In this document: positions 18,229-26,674 of the stretch, in pieces
Layout: the number at the start of each line of letters is the position of its first letter
How positions within the stretch are numbered: the first letter of the stretch is position 1
Assembly (NCBI GenBank): GCA_947628825.1
Contig: CANRBH010000008.1
Location: 1 to 42,813, forward strand
Direction of reading: 5' to 3'
Length of the DNA: 42,813 nt
From: an uncultured Clostridia bacterium
GTDB lineage: Bacteria > Bacillota > Clostridia > TANB77 > CAG-508
Program-made: the position numbers and the translations under genes
The notes under the pieces: model-generated
Database searches by the model: none
The model's input: only the letters and a program-made list of their open reading frames with translations
Told to the model about the DNA's origin: nothing

Positions 18229-19419
18229 ATGAACGAAATATTTGCGGATTTGCACGTACATATTGGAAGAAGTGAAAACGGAAAACCAGTTAAAATAACG
18301 GGAGCAAGGTCACTTAATTTTGCCAATATAGCAAAAGAATGTTATGAAAGAAAAGGAATTGATGTTGTTGGGATAATAGACTGTGCATCACCTTATGTTA
18401 TTGAAGATATTGAAAACTTTTTAAAAACTGGTGAAGCTTATGAATTAAAAGATGGGGGAATCATATATAAAGATAAAGTCTGCATAATTTTAGGAAGTGA
18501 AGTAGAAACTTCAGAAAAAAATGAAGATGGAAAGACTGGAAGTGCACATAATTGTTGTTATTTTCCAACATTAAAAGATATGAAAGGCTTTTCAAATGAA
18601 ATGTCAAAGCATATCAAAAATATAACATTAAGTACACAAAGGTCAAATGTTTCTGGATACGAACTGATAGACATAGTTGAGAAATATAATGGTGTACTAA
18701 TTCCTGCGCATGTATTTACTCCATTTAAAAGTTACTATGGAAATTGCACAAGACGATTAGAAAGAATTTTTAAAGAAAAATATAATAAAATTTTTGCAAT
18801 AGAACTTGGATTAAGTGCAGATACATATATAGCAGATGAAATATCTGAACTTAAAAATAAAAACTTTGTAACTAATTCAGATGCACATTCTCTACCAAAA
18901 ATAGCAAGAGAATATAATAAACTTTTAGTAGAAGATATAAGCTTTAAAGAACTTTTCAAATCAATAAAAATGGAAGATGGAAGAAAGATTATTGCAAATT
19001 ATGGATTGGATCCTAAACTCGGAAAATATAATAGAAGTTTTTGTGAAGATTGTAATTGTTCAATTGAAACAGAACCACCAGCCATAAAATGCGATAAATG
19101 TGGTGGAACTAATATTACAATGGGAGTTTATGACAGAATTGAAATAATAAAAGATCAAGAATCAAAGAGTCCTAAATTTAGACCGAAATACAATTATCAG
19201 ATACCTCTACAATTTATGCCTGGAGTAGGAAATAAAGCAATAGATAAATTGCTAGACACATTTGGCACAGAAATGACAATATTAAATAAAGTAACAAAAG
19301 ATGATTTAGAATCAGTAGTTGGACTAAAACTTGCAGAAACTATAGATAATTCAAGACAAGGAAAAGTTCATATACACGCCGGTGGAGGCGGAGTATATGG
19401 TAAACTAGACACAAAATAG
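18229..19419 (+). CDS. Endonuclease Q family PHP protein
   Basis: 396 residues. EndoQ enzymes nick DNA 5' of deaminated bases (uracil, hypoxanthine) and abasic sites; they are known from Thermococcales and some Bacillus. The PHP metal-binding domain begins DLHVHIGRS (residues 7-15) and continues with VVGIIDCASP, GSEVETSE, LIPAHVFTPFKSYYG and NSDAHSLPKIAREY, which hold the expected His/Asp/Glu ligands. A four-Cys zinc ribbon follows (CEDCNC... CDKCGG, ~278-300), then a helix-hairpin-helix region near the C-terminus (FMPGVGNKAIDKLLDTFG). This domain order is characteristic. It lies just upstream of spoIIM-xerD. Confidence 0.85.
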   Translation: MNEIFADLHVHIGRSENGKPVKITGARSLNFANIAKECYERKGIDVVGIIDCASPYVIEDIENFLKTGEAYELKDGGIIYKDKVCIILGSEVETSEKNEDGKTGSAHNCCYFPTLKDMKGFSNEMSKHIKNITLSTQRSNVSGYELIDIVEKYNGVLIPAHVFTPFKSYYGNCTRRLERIFKEKYNKIFAIELGLSADTYIADEISELKNKNFVTNSDAHSLPKIAREYNKLLVEDISFKELFKSIKMEDGRKIIANYGLDPKLGKYNRSFCEDCNCSIETEPPAIKCDKCGGTNITMGVYDRIEIIKDQESKSPKFRPKYNYQIPLQFMPGVGNKAIDKLLDTFGTEMTILNKVTKDDLESVVGLKLAETIDNSRQGKVHIHAGGGGVYGKLDTK

Positions 19420-19460
19420 TATTGATTATGTTATATTTTCTATCAAATTGAATACATATT

Positions 19461-19482
19461 ATGTATCAGGAGGATGATACAT
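19461..19482 (+). promoter_or_regulatory. Hairpin presenting the spoIIM ribosome binding site
   Basis: ATGTATCA (19461-19468) and TGATACAT (19475-19482) form a perfect 8-bp stem whose 6-nt loop is GGAGGA, the Shine-Dalgarno sequence. The last two bases of the stem are the AT of the spoIIM start codon. This geometry could modulate translation; regulation itself is not shown. Confidence 0.5.
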
Positions 19483-20095
19483 GAGAAAAAAGATAGAAAA
19501 TCATATAAAAGAAAATATAAAAGAATACATCATATTCGCACTAATACTTATAATTGGATTATTTATCGGGACAATGGTTTTAAATAACTCAAACGAGATT
19601 CAGAGACAGGAAATTTCAGAGTATTTGAATGATTTTAATACTCAAATAAAAGAGGGAAGCAGAGTTAATTACTCTAATATGCTTTTTGAAATAATAAAGA
19701 ATGATATTAAGCTGATTTTTTTAATAACATTCTTAAGTGTATCTATAGTAGGAATGCCAGCTTTATACATAATTATAGGATATAAAGGATTTAGCTTAGG
19801 ATACACAATATCAGCAATAAGTGCAACTTTTGGAACAGGCAAAGGAATATTATTTAGCATTTCACTTATGCTTTTTAGTAAAATAGTTGAAATTCCAGCA
19901 ATTTTTTATTTAGCATTAAGTGGAATAAAGATGTTTAAAACAATTATTAAAGATAGAAGTAAAGATAACATAAAGTATGCTGTAACAAGGTATATGGGCA
20001 ATTTAATTATTGCAATAATTTTGTTTCTAATTTCAGCGTTTTTGGAAACTTATTTATCTACAAACTTATTTATAAATATTTCAAAATATTTATAA
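19481..20095 (+). CDS. spoIIM: Stage II sporulation protein M
   Basis: Membrane subunit of the SpoIIDMP machinery, which remodels septal peptidoglycan during engulfment in Bacillus. 204 residues with about five hydrophobic segments: ~15-35 (YIIFALILIIGLFIGTMVL), ~75-105 (FLITFLSVSIVGMPALYIII), ~110-130, ~135-155 and ~172-195. YKGFSLGYTISAISATFGTG is a good match to the family core (DUF95). The family length is ~200. It lies 85 nt upstream of xerD, the same order as spoIIM-xerD in B. subtilis, which strengthens the call. Its translation start lies in a hairpin. Confidence 0.92.
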   Translation: MRKKIENHIKENIKEYIIFALILIIGLFIGTMVLNNSNEIQRQEISEYLNDFNTQIKEGSRVNYSNMLFEIIKNDIKLIFLITFLSVSIVGMPALYIIIGYKGFSLGYTISAISATFGTGKGILFSISLMLFSKIVEIPAIFYLALSGIKMFKTIIKDRSKDNIKYAVTRYMGNLIIAIILFLISAFLETYLSTNLFINISKYL

Positions 20096-20101
20096 AATCT
20101 C

Positions 20102-20130
20102 TTTACTTTTTAAAAATAATTTGATATAAC
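20102..20130 (+). promoter_or_regulatory. Promoter of xerD
   Basis: TTTACT (20102-20107) and TATAAC (20125-20130) with a 17-nt spacer, ~50 nt before the gene. Confidence 0.5.
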
Positions 20131-20180
20131 ATAATAAGTTTATGTAAAAACAATATTTATTTAAAGGGGCAGGTAATAAT

Positions 20181-21062
20181 ATGGATAAGCAAATTAAACT
20201 ATTTTTAGAATTTTTACAAAATGATAAAAAATTGTCAGACAACACTCTTCAATCATATAGAAGAGATATCCTACAATTTGAAAGATATATTTTAAATAAA
20301 GATATAAATTATCTTAAAGCAACTGAACAAGATATTGAAGATTACATAGAAGAACTAAAAAAAGAAGGAAAGAAAACATCTACAGCCTCAAGAAGTTTAG
20401 CAACAATAAGATCTTTCTACCAATTTTTATTAAGAACAAAGAAAGTTAAAGCTGACCCAACACTTGGATTGCAATCTCCAAAGATTGAAAAAAGAGTACC
20501 TAGTGTTTTAACTTCAGAAGAAATAGAATTACTTTTAGACCAACCTAAGGATGTTGATCTTAAGGGAACTAGAGATAAAGCTATGCTTGAGTTTGCTTAT
20601 GCAACAGGAATGAAAGTAACTGAAATAATAGATTTAGATTTAGCAGATGTTAATTTTGAAGACAATACAGTATTGTGCTCAAATGGAAAGAAATCAAGAA
20701 CTATTCCATTAGGAACACTTGCTGAAAAGGCTTTAAAAGAATATGTTGATCAAGCTAGACCAATAATGATAAAAGATGAAAAAAATCAAGCATTATTTGT
20801 TAATGTAAATGGTGCAAGATTAACAAGACAAGGATTCTGGAAAATAGTTAAATATTATAAAGACCAAGCCCATATAGAAAAAGATATAACACCACACGTT
20901 TTAAGACATTCATTTGCAACACATTTATTACAAAATGGAGCAGACTTAAAATCAATCCAAGCAATGCTAGGACATTCAGACATATCTTCAACACAAGTTT
21001 ATGCTCAATTTGAAACACCTGAACTAAAAAATATTTATAAAAAAGCACATCCAAGAGCTTAA
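20181..21062 (+). CDS. xerD: Tyrosine recombinase XerD
   Basis: Site-specific recombinase that resolves chromosome dimers at dif together with a partner Xer protein. 293 residues with the N-terminal SAM-like DNA-binding domain (~1-85) and the catalytic domain. Catalytic residues seen: K170/K171 in the beta-hairpin (NGKKSRTIPLG), H239 and R242 (PHVLRHSFATH), H265 (MLGHSDISST) and the nucleophile Y274. The position of the first catalytic Arg, normally ATG(L/M)R(V)(S/T)E, reads ATGMKVTE, so residue 145 is Lys (codon AAA). The segment after the nucleophile (YAQFETPEL) also departs from the usual YTHV. GGGGCAGG precedes the ATG. Adjacent to spoIIM, as in Bacillus. Confidence 0.9.
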   Translation: MDKQIKLFLEFLQNDKKLSDNTLQSYRRDILQFERYILNKDINYLKATEQDIEDYIEELKKEGKKTSTASRSLATIRSFYQFLLRTKKVKADPTLGLQSPKIEKRVPSVLTSEEIELLLDQPKDVDLKGTRDKAMLEFAYATGMKVTEIIDLDLADVNFEDNTVLCSNGKKSRTIPLGTLAEKALKEYVDQARPIMIKDEKNQALFVNVNGARLTRQGFWKIVKYYKDQAHIEKDITPHVLRHSFATHLLQNGADLKSIQAMLGHSDISSTQVYAQFETPELKNIYKKAHPRA

Positions 21063-21069
21063 TAAAAAT

Positions 21070-21109
21070 AAAAATATCTCAAAAAATTTTTTTCTTGAGA
21101 TATTTTTTT
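21070..21109 (+). terminator. Terminator of xerD
   Basis: Stem AAAAATATCTCAA (21070-21082) with its complement (21095-21107) is followed by T-rich sequence, immediately after the xerD stop. Confidence 0.85.
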
Positions 21110-21132
21110 ATTTTATTTTACAAAACAAATGT

Positions 21133-21161
21133 TTGACAAACAACAAAAAATGATATATAAT
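21133..21161 (+). promoter_or_regulatory. Promoter of the BRO/DUF4238 pair
   Basis: TTGACA (21133-21138) and TATAAT (21156-21161) with a 17-nt spacer. The palindrome GTTTG-A-CAAAC (21131-21141) overlaps the -35 box, a plausible repressor site. Confidence 0.65.
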
Positions 21162-21189
21162 ATTAAAAAATAATTAAGGGAGTGATATT

Positions 21190-21778
21190 ATGCAAGAAAA
21201 TAAATTAGCTTTATTTGAAGAAAAAGAAATACGAAGAAAATGGCATAATGAAGATTGGTATTTTTCAGTGGAAGATGTTGTTCAAGCTTTAACTGATTCT
21301 ACAGATGTCAAACAATACATAAAAAAGCTTAAAACCAGAGATAAAGAGCTAAATAACAACTGGGGTACAATTTGTACCCTGGTTGAAATGATAGCTAAAG
21401 ATGGAAAAAAGAGGAAGATAAGAACAGCTAATACAAAAGGAATACTGAGAATTATTCAATCAATCCCCTCACCAAAAGCAGAACCTTTTAAATTATGGTT
21501 AGCGCAAGTAGGTAGTGAAAGACTAGATGAAATTGTAAATCCAGAACTTGCAATTAATAGAGCAAAAGAAACATAATACAAATAATAGTTTTGGATTACA
21601 AGAATTAAAAGTTGATGTACAAGAAGCTGGAAGAATTACAGGAAAAGCTAGAAAAGAGATTGAGAGTAAAATAGGAAGAAAAATTGCCGAAAAAACAAAT
21701 TATAAAAATTTAACTAACAATATTATAATAGCACGAACAATTGAAGAGGGAAAGTTAAATGGTGAAAATAGAAAATAA
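21190..21778 (+). pseudogene. BRO-family phage antirepressor-like gene, internally deleted
   Basis: The first frame (128 codons, to 21576) is a BRO-N domain: WHNEDWYFSVEDVVQALTDS, VKQYIKKLKTRDKEL, TANTKGILRIIQSIPSPKAE and FKLWLAQVGSERLDE, ending LAINRAKET and a stop. A second frame (21548-21778) carries LKVDVQEAGRITGKARKEIE and SKIGRKIAEKTNYKN, which matches the tail of longer BRO-type proteins. The ~100 residues that normally join the two (Y..KGYS..WI.QR and the following region) are missing, so an internal deletion with a frame change is the best reading. The N-terminal domain could still be made. The 3' end overlaps the start of the DUF4238 gene by 20 nt. BRO proteins are typical of phages and integrated elements. 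Confidence 0.75.
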
Positions 21779-22661
21779 TAATAAAACGACAAGAAATCAT
21801 TATGTTCCTAGAGGATATTTGAAGTTTTTTGAAAATAATAGTGGACATCTAATATTTTATGATAAAAATATCAAATGTATTGAGGAATGCAATAGCAGTA
21901 ATGTGGCTATAAAAAAGAACCTATATAATGCAAAAGAATATAACAAAGAAGTAAGTTGGGAGGATTTTTATACCAATGCAGTAGATAAAGAATTTCCAAA
22001 ACTTATAAGGGAATTAATATCATATGTAAAAAATCCTCTTATTCAAAAACCGTTAAATATGAATAATATAAAGGCTAGATTAAGTGTTAATGTTGTGTTA
22101 CAATTGCTTAGAACTCCAGAAAGAATATATTCACAAAGAGAAAAATATAATGAAAGGTTAGATCAAATTTTTAGAGAATTAGAAGAAAAAAATATAAATA
22201 TAAATAGGAAAGAAATACAGGAGGCTTTGGAAAAATATAAAAAAGATGAATATTATAAGGGAATAATGTTACGATTAATAAATGATAAACCTAGATTAAA
22301 GAAATACATAGCTATTTTACTAAATAAAACATGGTTATTGTACTATAATAATACCAACATAGAATTTATAACCAGTGATAATCCCGTTATACTATACAAT
22401 TTTATAGATAAAACGGTAGGATTATGTAATGGAATAGCTAGAAGTGATACATTTATAATGATGCCTTTAACTCCAAAATTTCTTTTGTTTATAGCACCTA
22501 ATTATTATATGATGGGATTCTTAAAAAAATTATATGACAATACTTTAATAAAAGTTGATGAAATATCAGTAGTAGAAAATTGCAATTATAGGCAAGTTGA
22601 AAATTCGATGAGACAAATTTATGGAAATGATTATGATTTAATAAAAAGATATATTATATAA
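21759..22661 (+). CDS. DUF4238 domain protein
   Basis: 300 residues. The family signature is at the N-terminus: RNHYVPRGYLKFFENNSGH (the HYVP..YL..F motif), then LIFYDKN, VAIKKNLYN and a central helical region. FITSDNPVILYN and FIMMPLTPKFLLFIAP toward the C-terminus fit the second half of DUF4238. The molecular function of the family is not established to my knowledge; members are scattered and often lie in variable regions. The start ATG at 21759 overlaps the broken BRO gene, and GAAAGTTAA upstream is a weak ribosome binding site, so translational coupling to the upstream frame is likely. It sits with the BRO remnant between xerD and rny, suggesting insertion of a small mobile unit. Confidence 0.8.
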   Translation: MVKIENNNKTTRNHYVPRGYLKFFENNSGHLIFYDKNIKCIEECNSSNVAIKKNLYNAKEYNKEVSWEDFYTNAVDKEFPKLIRELISYVKNPLIQKPLNMNNIKARLSVNVVLQLLRTPERIYSQREKYNERLDQIFRELEEKNININRKEIQEALEKYKKDEYYKGIMLRLINDKPRLKKYIAILLNKTWLLYYNNTNIEFITSDNPVILYNFIDKTVGLCNGIARSDTFIMMPLTPKFLLFIAPNYYMMGFLKKLYDNTLIKVDEISVVENCNYRQVENSMRQIYGNDYDLIKRYII

Positions 22662-22805
22662 ATTAAAATTTTAATAATTTATTTTAACGTGTATTATGAA
22701 AGTAAATCAAGAATAAGATAAATGTACTATCTTGTGAGTATATTAACAAATACATTATGTATCTATCTTTCTTGTGGTATTTTCTGTTATTTATACCATA
22801 ACTAC

Positions 22806-22834
22806 TTGACATATTTAAGAAATAATAATAAAAT
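22806..22834 (+). promoter_or_regulatory. Promoter of rny
   Basis: TTGACA (22806-22811) and TAAAAT (22829-22834) with a 17-nt spacer, ~75 nt before the start codon. Confidence 0.65.
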
Positions 22835-22908
22835 AGATATGTAGAATATTTATAAAAATTATATATATTTGTACATTGAAAATTTAAATAGAAAAAGAGG
22901 TGTTATTT

Positions 22909-24450
22909 ATGCAAATCGCAATTTATATCACTATTTTTCTAGTCTCAGCAATAGTTTTTCTATTCGTTGGATATATAGCAAGAAAGAAAACAGCTGAATC
23001 AAAAATTGAAAGTGCTGAAATTGAAGCAAAGAGAATTTTAGAAGAAGCAAGTAAAGAAGCAGAAAATGCGAAGAAAGAAGAAATTGTTAAAGCAAAAGAA
23101 GAAATTATAAATACAAGAAATGAATTAGAAGAAGAGATTAGAGAAAGAAGAAGTGATGTTCAACAACAAGAAAAAAGGTTAATTCAAAAAGAAGAAAACC
23201 TAGAAAAGAAAATCTACGATGTAGAACAAAAAGAAAAACAACTAGAAAAGAGAGAAGATAGCTTAGAAGAGGAAAGACAAGAAGTTCAAAGAATGAAAGA
23301 TTCAGAACTAGACCAATTAGAAAAAATAGCAAGACTAACTCAAGATGAAGCAAAAGCACAATTGTTAGCTAAGTTAGATGACACATTAACATCTGAAAAA
23401 GCTGAAAGAATTAAAAATATGGAAGAACAAATCAAAGAAAAAGCTGAAGAAACAGCTAAAAATGTTATTACATATTCAATTCAAAAATGTGCAGCAGATC
23501 ATACCTCAGAAGCTACTGTATCAATTGTAGCCCTTCCTAATGATGATATGAAGGGAAGAATAATTGGTAGAGAAGGAAGAAATATTAAAGCTTTAGAAAC
23601 ATTAACAGGAGTTGACTTTATTATTGATGATACTCCAGAAGCTGTTGTTATTTCAGGATTTGATCCATTAAGACGTGAAGTAGCAAGAATAGCTCTAGAA
23701 AAGCTAATAAATGATGGAAGAATACACCCATCTAAGATTGAAGAAATGGTTGAAAAGGCAAAAGAAGAACTTGCTAAAACAATCAAAGAAGAAGGTGAAA
23801 GAGCTGCGATGGAAGCAGGTGTTATAAACCTTCATCCAGATATAATCAATCTATTAGGAAAGCTTAAATATAGAACAAGCTATGGACAAAATGTTTTAAT
23901 GCACTCTATTGAAGTATCTAATGTCGCAAGAATTATGGCAGATGAATTAGGACTAGATGTAAAGCTTGCAAGAAGAGCAGGACTTTTACATGATATAGGA
24001 AAAGCATTAGACCATGATATGGAAGGAACACACGTTGAAATAGGTGTAGATATTTTAAAGAAATATAAAGAAGATCCAAAAGTAATAAATGCAGTAGAAG
24101 CACACCATGGTGATGTAGAACCCCAAACACCAGAAGCTTACTTAGTTCAAGCCGCAGATGCAATATCTGCATCAAGACCAGGAGCAAGGCGTGAAACATT
24201 AGATGCATATATTAAGAGATTAGAACAACTAGAATCAATAGCAGATTCATTTGAAGGTGTTGAAAAATCTTATGCAATTCAAGCTGGTAGAGAAATAAGA
24301 ATTATTATAAAACCAGAAAAAGTATCTGATGATGAAATGACTTTAATTGCAAGGAAAGTTGCAGAAAAAATTGAAACTGAGATGGAATATCCAGGACAAA
24401 TTAAAGTTAATTTAATTAGAGAAAAAAGAGTTGTAGATTATGCAAAATAA
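22909..24450 (+). CDS. rny: Ribonuclease Y
   Basis: Membrane-anchored endoribonuclease that initiates mRNA decay in Firmicutes. I use the ATG at 22909 (513 residues): AAAAAGAGG ends eight bases upstream, whereas the in-frame GTG at 22900 would overlap that ribosome binding site. The order is an N-terminal transmembrane helix (~3-24, [19 protein letters not shown]), a long Glu/Lys-rich coiled coil (~28-190), a KH domain with [15 protein letters not shown] (~216-230) and an HD domain with [13 protein letters not shown] (catalytic H361-D362) and AHHGD. Conserved residues are intact. In B. subtilis rny lies next to ymdB and spoVS; here OLE RNA and oapA lie between rny and ymdB. Confidence 0.97.
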   Translation: MQIAIYITIFLVSAIVFLFVGYIARKKTAESKIESAEIEAKRILEEASKEAENAKKEEIVKAKEEIINTRNELEEEIRERRSDVQQQEKRLIQKEENLEKKIYDVEQKEKQLEKREDSLEEERQEVQRMKDSELDQLEKIARLTQDEAKAQLLAKLDDTLTSEKAERIKNMEEQIKEKAEETAKNVITYSIQKCAADHTSEATVSIVALPNDDMKGRIIGREGRNIKALETLTGVDFIIDDTPEAVVISGFDPLRREVARIALEKLINDGRIHPSKIEEMVEKAKEELAKTIKEEGERAAMEAGVINLHPDIINLLGKLKYRTSYGQNVLMHSIEVSNVARIMADELGLDVKLARRAGLLHDIGKALDHDMEGTHVEIGVDILKKYKEDPKVINAVEAHHGDVEPQTPEAYLVQAADAISASRPGARRETLDAYIKRLEQLESIADSFEGVEKSYAIQAGREIRIIIKPEKVSDDEMTLIARKVAEKIETEMEYPGQIKVNLIREKRVVDYAK

Positions 24451-24502
24451 ATCGTTGCCGAAATTTTATATTTCGTATCAACGATTATATGGGTTACAAT
24501 AA
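24450..24502 (+). repeat. Three-copy structured element, copy A
   Basis: A 29-nt core (24474-24502, CGTATCAACG... ending CAATAA) recurs at 29023-29051 and 42005-42033 with the same length. Here it is preceded by a hairpin formed by AATCGTTG (24450-24457) with CAACGATT (24479-24486) and an inner GAAAT/ATTTC pair, and it is followed by the rny terminator. It begins at the last base of the rny stop codon. Confidence 0.6.
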
Positions 24503-24506
24503 AGAA

Positions 24507-24543
24507 AGAGAGAATGTAGAGTAAAATCTATATTCTCTTTTTT
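24507..24543 (+). terminator. Terminator of rny
   Basis: AGAGAATGTAGA (24509-24520) pairs with TCTATATTCTCT (24527-24538) with one wobble and a 6-nt loop, followed by a run of T to 24543. Confidence 0.9.
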
Positions 24544-24563
24544 GAATTTTGGTAATATTTACA

Positions 24564-24592
24564 TTTACAAATTCATAAAAATATGTTATAAT
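24564..24592 (+). promoter_or_regulatory. Promoter of the OLE-like RNA
   Basis: TTTACA (24564-24569) and a perfect TATAAT (24587-24592) with a 17-nt spacer. The predicted start is near 24599. No open reading frame follows for 660 nt, as expected for a non-coding transcript. Confidence 0.8.
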
Positions 24593-24598
24593 AATATT

Positions 24599-25160
24599 GT
24601 TGGTGCAGTATTCTAGTAGTATTACTTATTATGAGGGTGGGGCTAAAAATCCACCAATGGCAGACATAAAGTTTTGTGATTTTGCGCGAGACGCCAAGCT
24701 TGCGTGAGTTATGAGATAAGAGAGTAGGACCATATATAATGGCATATATAAAAAAAGTTTCCTACTTTCGTATTTGTTCAATATATTATATATTGTAATG
24801 CCTATTTTGAGTGATAGTCTTGGGATTAACTTAAAAAATAAAATTATTTGGCCAAATGGTTTTATTATTTGTTATGAAATCACTATTGCAAAAGAAATTA
24901 GTAATAAACGTAATACTTCAAGGAAAACTTCTAGACTGTTTATATAACTTTAAGAAGTTTTATGGATTAAGATACGTATTTAAGTGGTAATCTGGTAGCC
25001 AAATTATCTTGGATGCTTTGCTTAAATGGAAACGACTAAACAGTAATGTTTAGTGCAAAGTAGAGAAATTCGACTAGACCTAAAACGTAAAATTTACATA
25101 GGACTTTACCAACATAGATTAAAAATAAGCGGTAAGAATTATTCTTATCGTTTATTTTAT
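24599..25160 (+). ncRNA. ole: Large structured RNA, probable OLE RNA
   Basis: About 560 nt with no coding potential, between its own promoter and a strong terminator. Clear helices: GGTGG/CCACC (24636-24655); ACGC/GCGT (24691-24705); AGTAGGA/TCCTACT (24723-24729 with 24760-24766) enclosing an ATATAT hairpin; AGTGAT/ATCACT (24810-24815 with 24879-24884) around a nested AATAAAA/TTTTATT helix; AAAACTTCT/AGAAGTTTT (24924-24932 with 24953-24961); and ACTAAACA-GTAA-TGTTTAGT (25035-25054), capped by a GNRA tetraloop. OLE (ornate, large, extremophilic) RNA is ~600 nt, occurs in anaerobic or extremophilic Firmicutes, acts at the membrane with OapA, and is typically encoded just upstream of oapA. Here an OapA-like gene starts 100 nt downstream. 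Length, structure and that partner give the call. I could not align it to the OLE consensus, so ROOL or another large RNA remains possible. Confidence 0.75.
25123..25157 (+). terminator. Terminator of the OLE-like RNA
   Basis: A 16-bp stem (25123-25138 with 25142-25157, two G-T wobbles) with a 3-nt loop, ending in TTTATTTTAT. Confidence 0.85.
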
Positions 25161-25260
25161 CTATATGTTGCTAATAACAAACATAAATATAATTATATTA
25201 TCTAAACATCTCGACAAAATGAACGGATTACATTATAATAATAAGTAGAATGGAGAAATA

Positions 25261-25806
25261 ATGAAAAAAGATAATAATAGAAAAGAAGAAATAAAATGGT
25301 TTTTACAAGTATCTTTAATTGCATTTGTATTATCAATAATATTTTCATTTATATCTAGTGAAGCAGTTAATTTATTATCTGTTTTACCTGCAATAATTGT
25401 ACTAGTTATTGTTATTGGTATAGGAATATTATTTGATATAGTTGGAGTTGCAATTACAGTAGCAAAAGAAGATGAGTTTCATGCAAAGGCAACTAAAAAA
25501 ATAAAAGGTGCAAAAACATCAATAGATTTAATAAAAAATTCTACTAAAGTATCAAATATATGTGCAGATGTAATAGGAGATATTTGCGGAGTTTTAAGTG
25601 GAGCAATAAGTGCATCAATATCCATGAAGCTTATGCAAGGAACTAATATTCCATTTGATTTACAGTTTATTATAAGTGCTTTAGTTGCATCTCTTACAAT
25701 AGGAGGAAAAGCTTTAGGAAAAGGTTATGCGAGAAGAAACTCAACTAAAATAGTTTGGATTTTAGGAAAAGTTGTTAGCAAATTCAAAAAAGAAAGGAAT
25801 AGATAA
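25261..25806 (+). CDS. oapA: OLE-associated protein A (OapA)-like membrane protein
   Basis: 181 residues. Two or three hydrophobic segments at ~15-36 (FLQVSLIAFVLSIIFSFI) and ~40-70 (LLSVLPAIIVLVIVIGIGIL) are followed by DIVGVAITVAKEDEFHAKAT and KKIKGAKTSIDLIKNSTKVS. Then come DVIGDICGVLSGAISASISM and a last hydrophobic part (LQFIISALVASLTIGGKALG) with a basic tail. The DIxGVA...FHAxAxxKxxGAKxxxxLIxNxxKVSNxCxDVxGDICGxxSG pattern is what I know from OapA, which has a CNNM/CorB-like transmembrane region and binds OLE RNA at the membrane; OLE has been tied to magnesium and cold/alcohol stress in Bacillus halodurans. GGAGAA lies just before the ATG. It is followed 72 nt later by ymdB. Confidence 0.82.
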   Translation: MKKDNNRKEEIKWFLQVSLIAFVLSIIFSFISSEAVNLLSVLPAIIVLVIVIGIGILFDIVGVAITVAKEDEFHAKATKKIKGAKTSIDLIKNSTKVSNICADVIGDICGVLSGAISASISMKLMQGTNIPFDLQFIISALVASLTIGGKALGKGYARRNSTKIVWILGKVVSKFKKERNR

Positions 25807-25878
25807 TCGTAAATCAAAAAATAAAAAGATAAGTAAATAAAAGAAAGGAAAATGATTTTTTAATCATTAAGTAAAATT

Positions 25879-26643
25879 ATGAAAGTTTTAGCGATAGGTG
25901 ATTTAGTTGGAGAAGGCAGTGTAGTAAAATTAAGAAAAGAATTAGAAAATATACAAATAGCAGAAGAAATTGACTTTACAGTTGTAAATGGAGAAAATTC
26001 TGCTCAAGGAATGGGAATGACTACAAAGATATTCAACGATTTATGCAAAATGAAAGTTGATGTTATAACAATGGGTAATCATACTTGGGGCAAAAAAGAT
26101 ATATTTTCATTTATAGATAGCCCAAGAATTATAAGACCAGCAAATTATTCAAAAGGAATACCTGGAAAAGGATATACAATTATAGAAAAAGAAGGAAAGA
26201 AAATAGCAGTAATAAATCTAATTGGAAGAACTGATATGGGAGTATTATCTGATAATCCATTTACTTGTATAGATGATATATTAAAAAATATACATGCAGA
26301 TTTTATTATAGTAGATTTTCATGCCGAAGCAACAGCAGAAAAACTTGCAATGTCTTACTATTTAGATGGTAGAGTAAATGTACTTTTTGGAACACATACA
26401 CATGTGCAAACAGCAGATGAACAGGTTTTACCAAAAGGAACAGGATATATTACTGATATTGGAATGACAGGACCAATAAATTCAGTAATCGGAATGGATG
26501 TAGAAGCATCTTTAAAGAGATTTGTAACATCATTACCTGAAAAATATAGATTAGCAGAAGGCGAGCAGATGCTAAATGGAGCAGTATTTGAAATAGATGA
26601 TATTACAAAAAGAACAAAAAGAGTTTATAGAATAAGTGTATAA
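25879..26643 (+). CDS. ymdB: YmdB-type metallophosphoesterase (TIGR00282)
   Basis: 254 residues, the family length. Dinuclear-metal phosphoesterase; B. subtilis YmdB hydrolyses cyclic nucleotides in vitro and affects biofilm and motility choice. Metal ligands are visible: D8 (LAIGDLVGEGS), VVNGENSAQGMGMT, the catalytic GNHTWGKKD, VDFHAEATAEK and FGTHTHVQTADE. The C-terminus AVFEIDDITKRTKRVYRI is typical. The start MKVLAIGDLVG is the canonical one; a ribosome binding site is weak (AAGGAAAA further upstream). rny-ymdB-spoVS order is conserved with Bacillus, here interrupted by OLE/oapA on one side and dapBA on the other. Confidence 0.94.
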   Translation: MKVLAIGDLVGEGSVVKLRKELENIQIAEEIDFTVVNGENSAQGMGMTTKIFNDLCKMKVDVITMGNHTWGKKDIFSFIDSPRIIRPANYSKGIPGKGYTIIEKEGKKIAVINLIGRTDMGVLSDNPFTCIDDILKNIHADFIIVDFHAEATAEKLAMSYYLDGRVNVLFGTHTHVQTADEQVLPKGTGYITDIGMTGPINSVIGMDVEASLKRFVTSLPEKYRLAEGEQMLNGAVFEIDDITKRTKRVYRISV

Positions 26644-26674
26644 TAATTATAGAATTACATTTTAAAATAAAAAA

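Noticed and set aside
22900..22908. GTG start for rny
   Set aside because: It overlaps the AAAAAGAGG site; the ATG at 22909 has ideal spacing.
24599..25160. tmRNA, 6S RNA or RNase P RNA as identity of the large RNA
   Set aside because: No tRNA-like ends or tag frame, too long for 6S, and the conserved RNase P core sequences are not seen; the OapA neighbour favours OLE.
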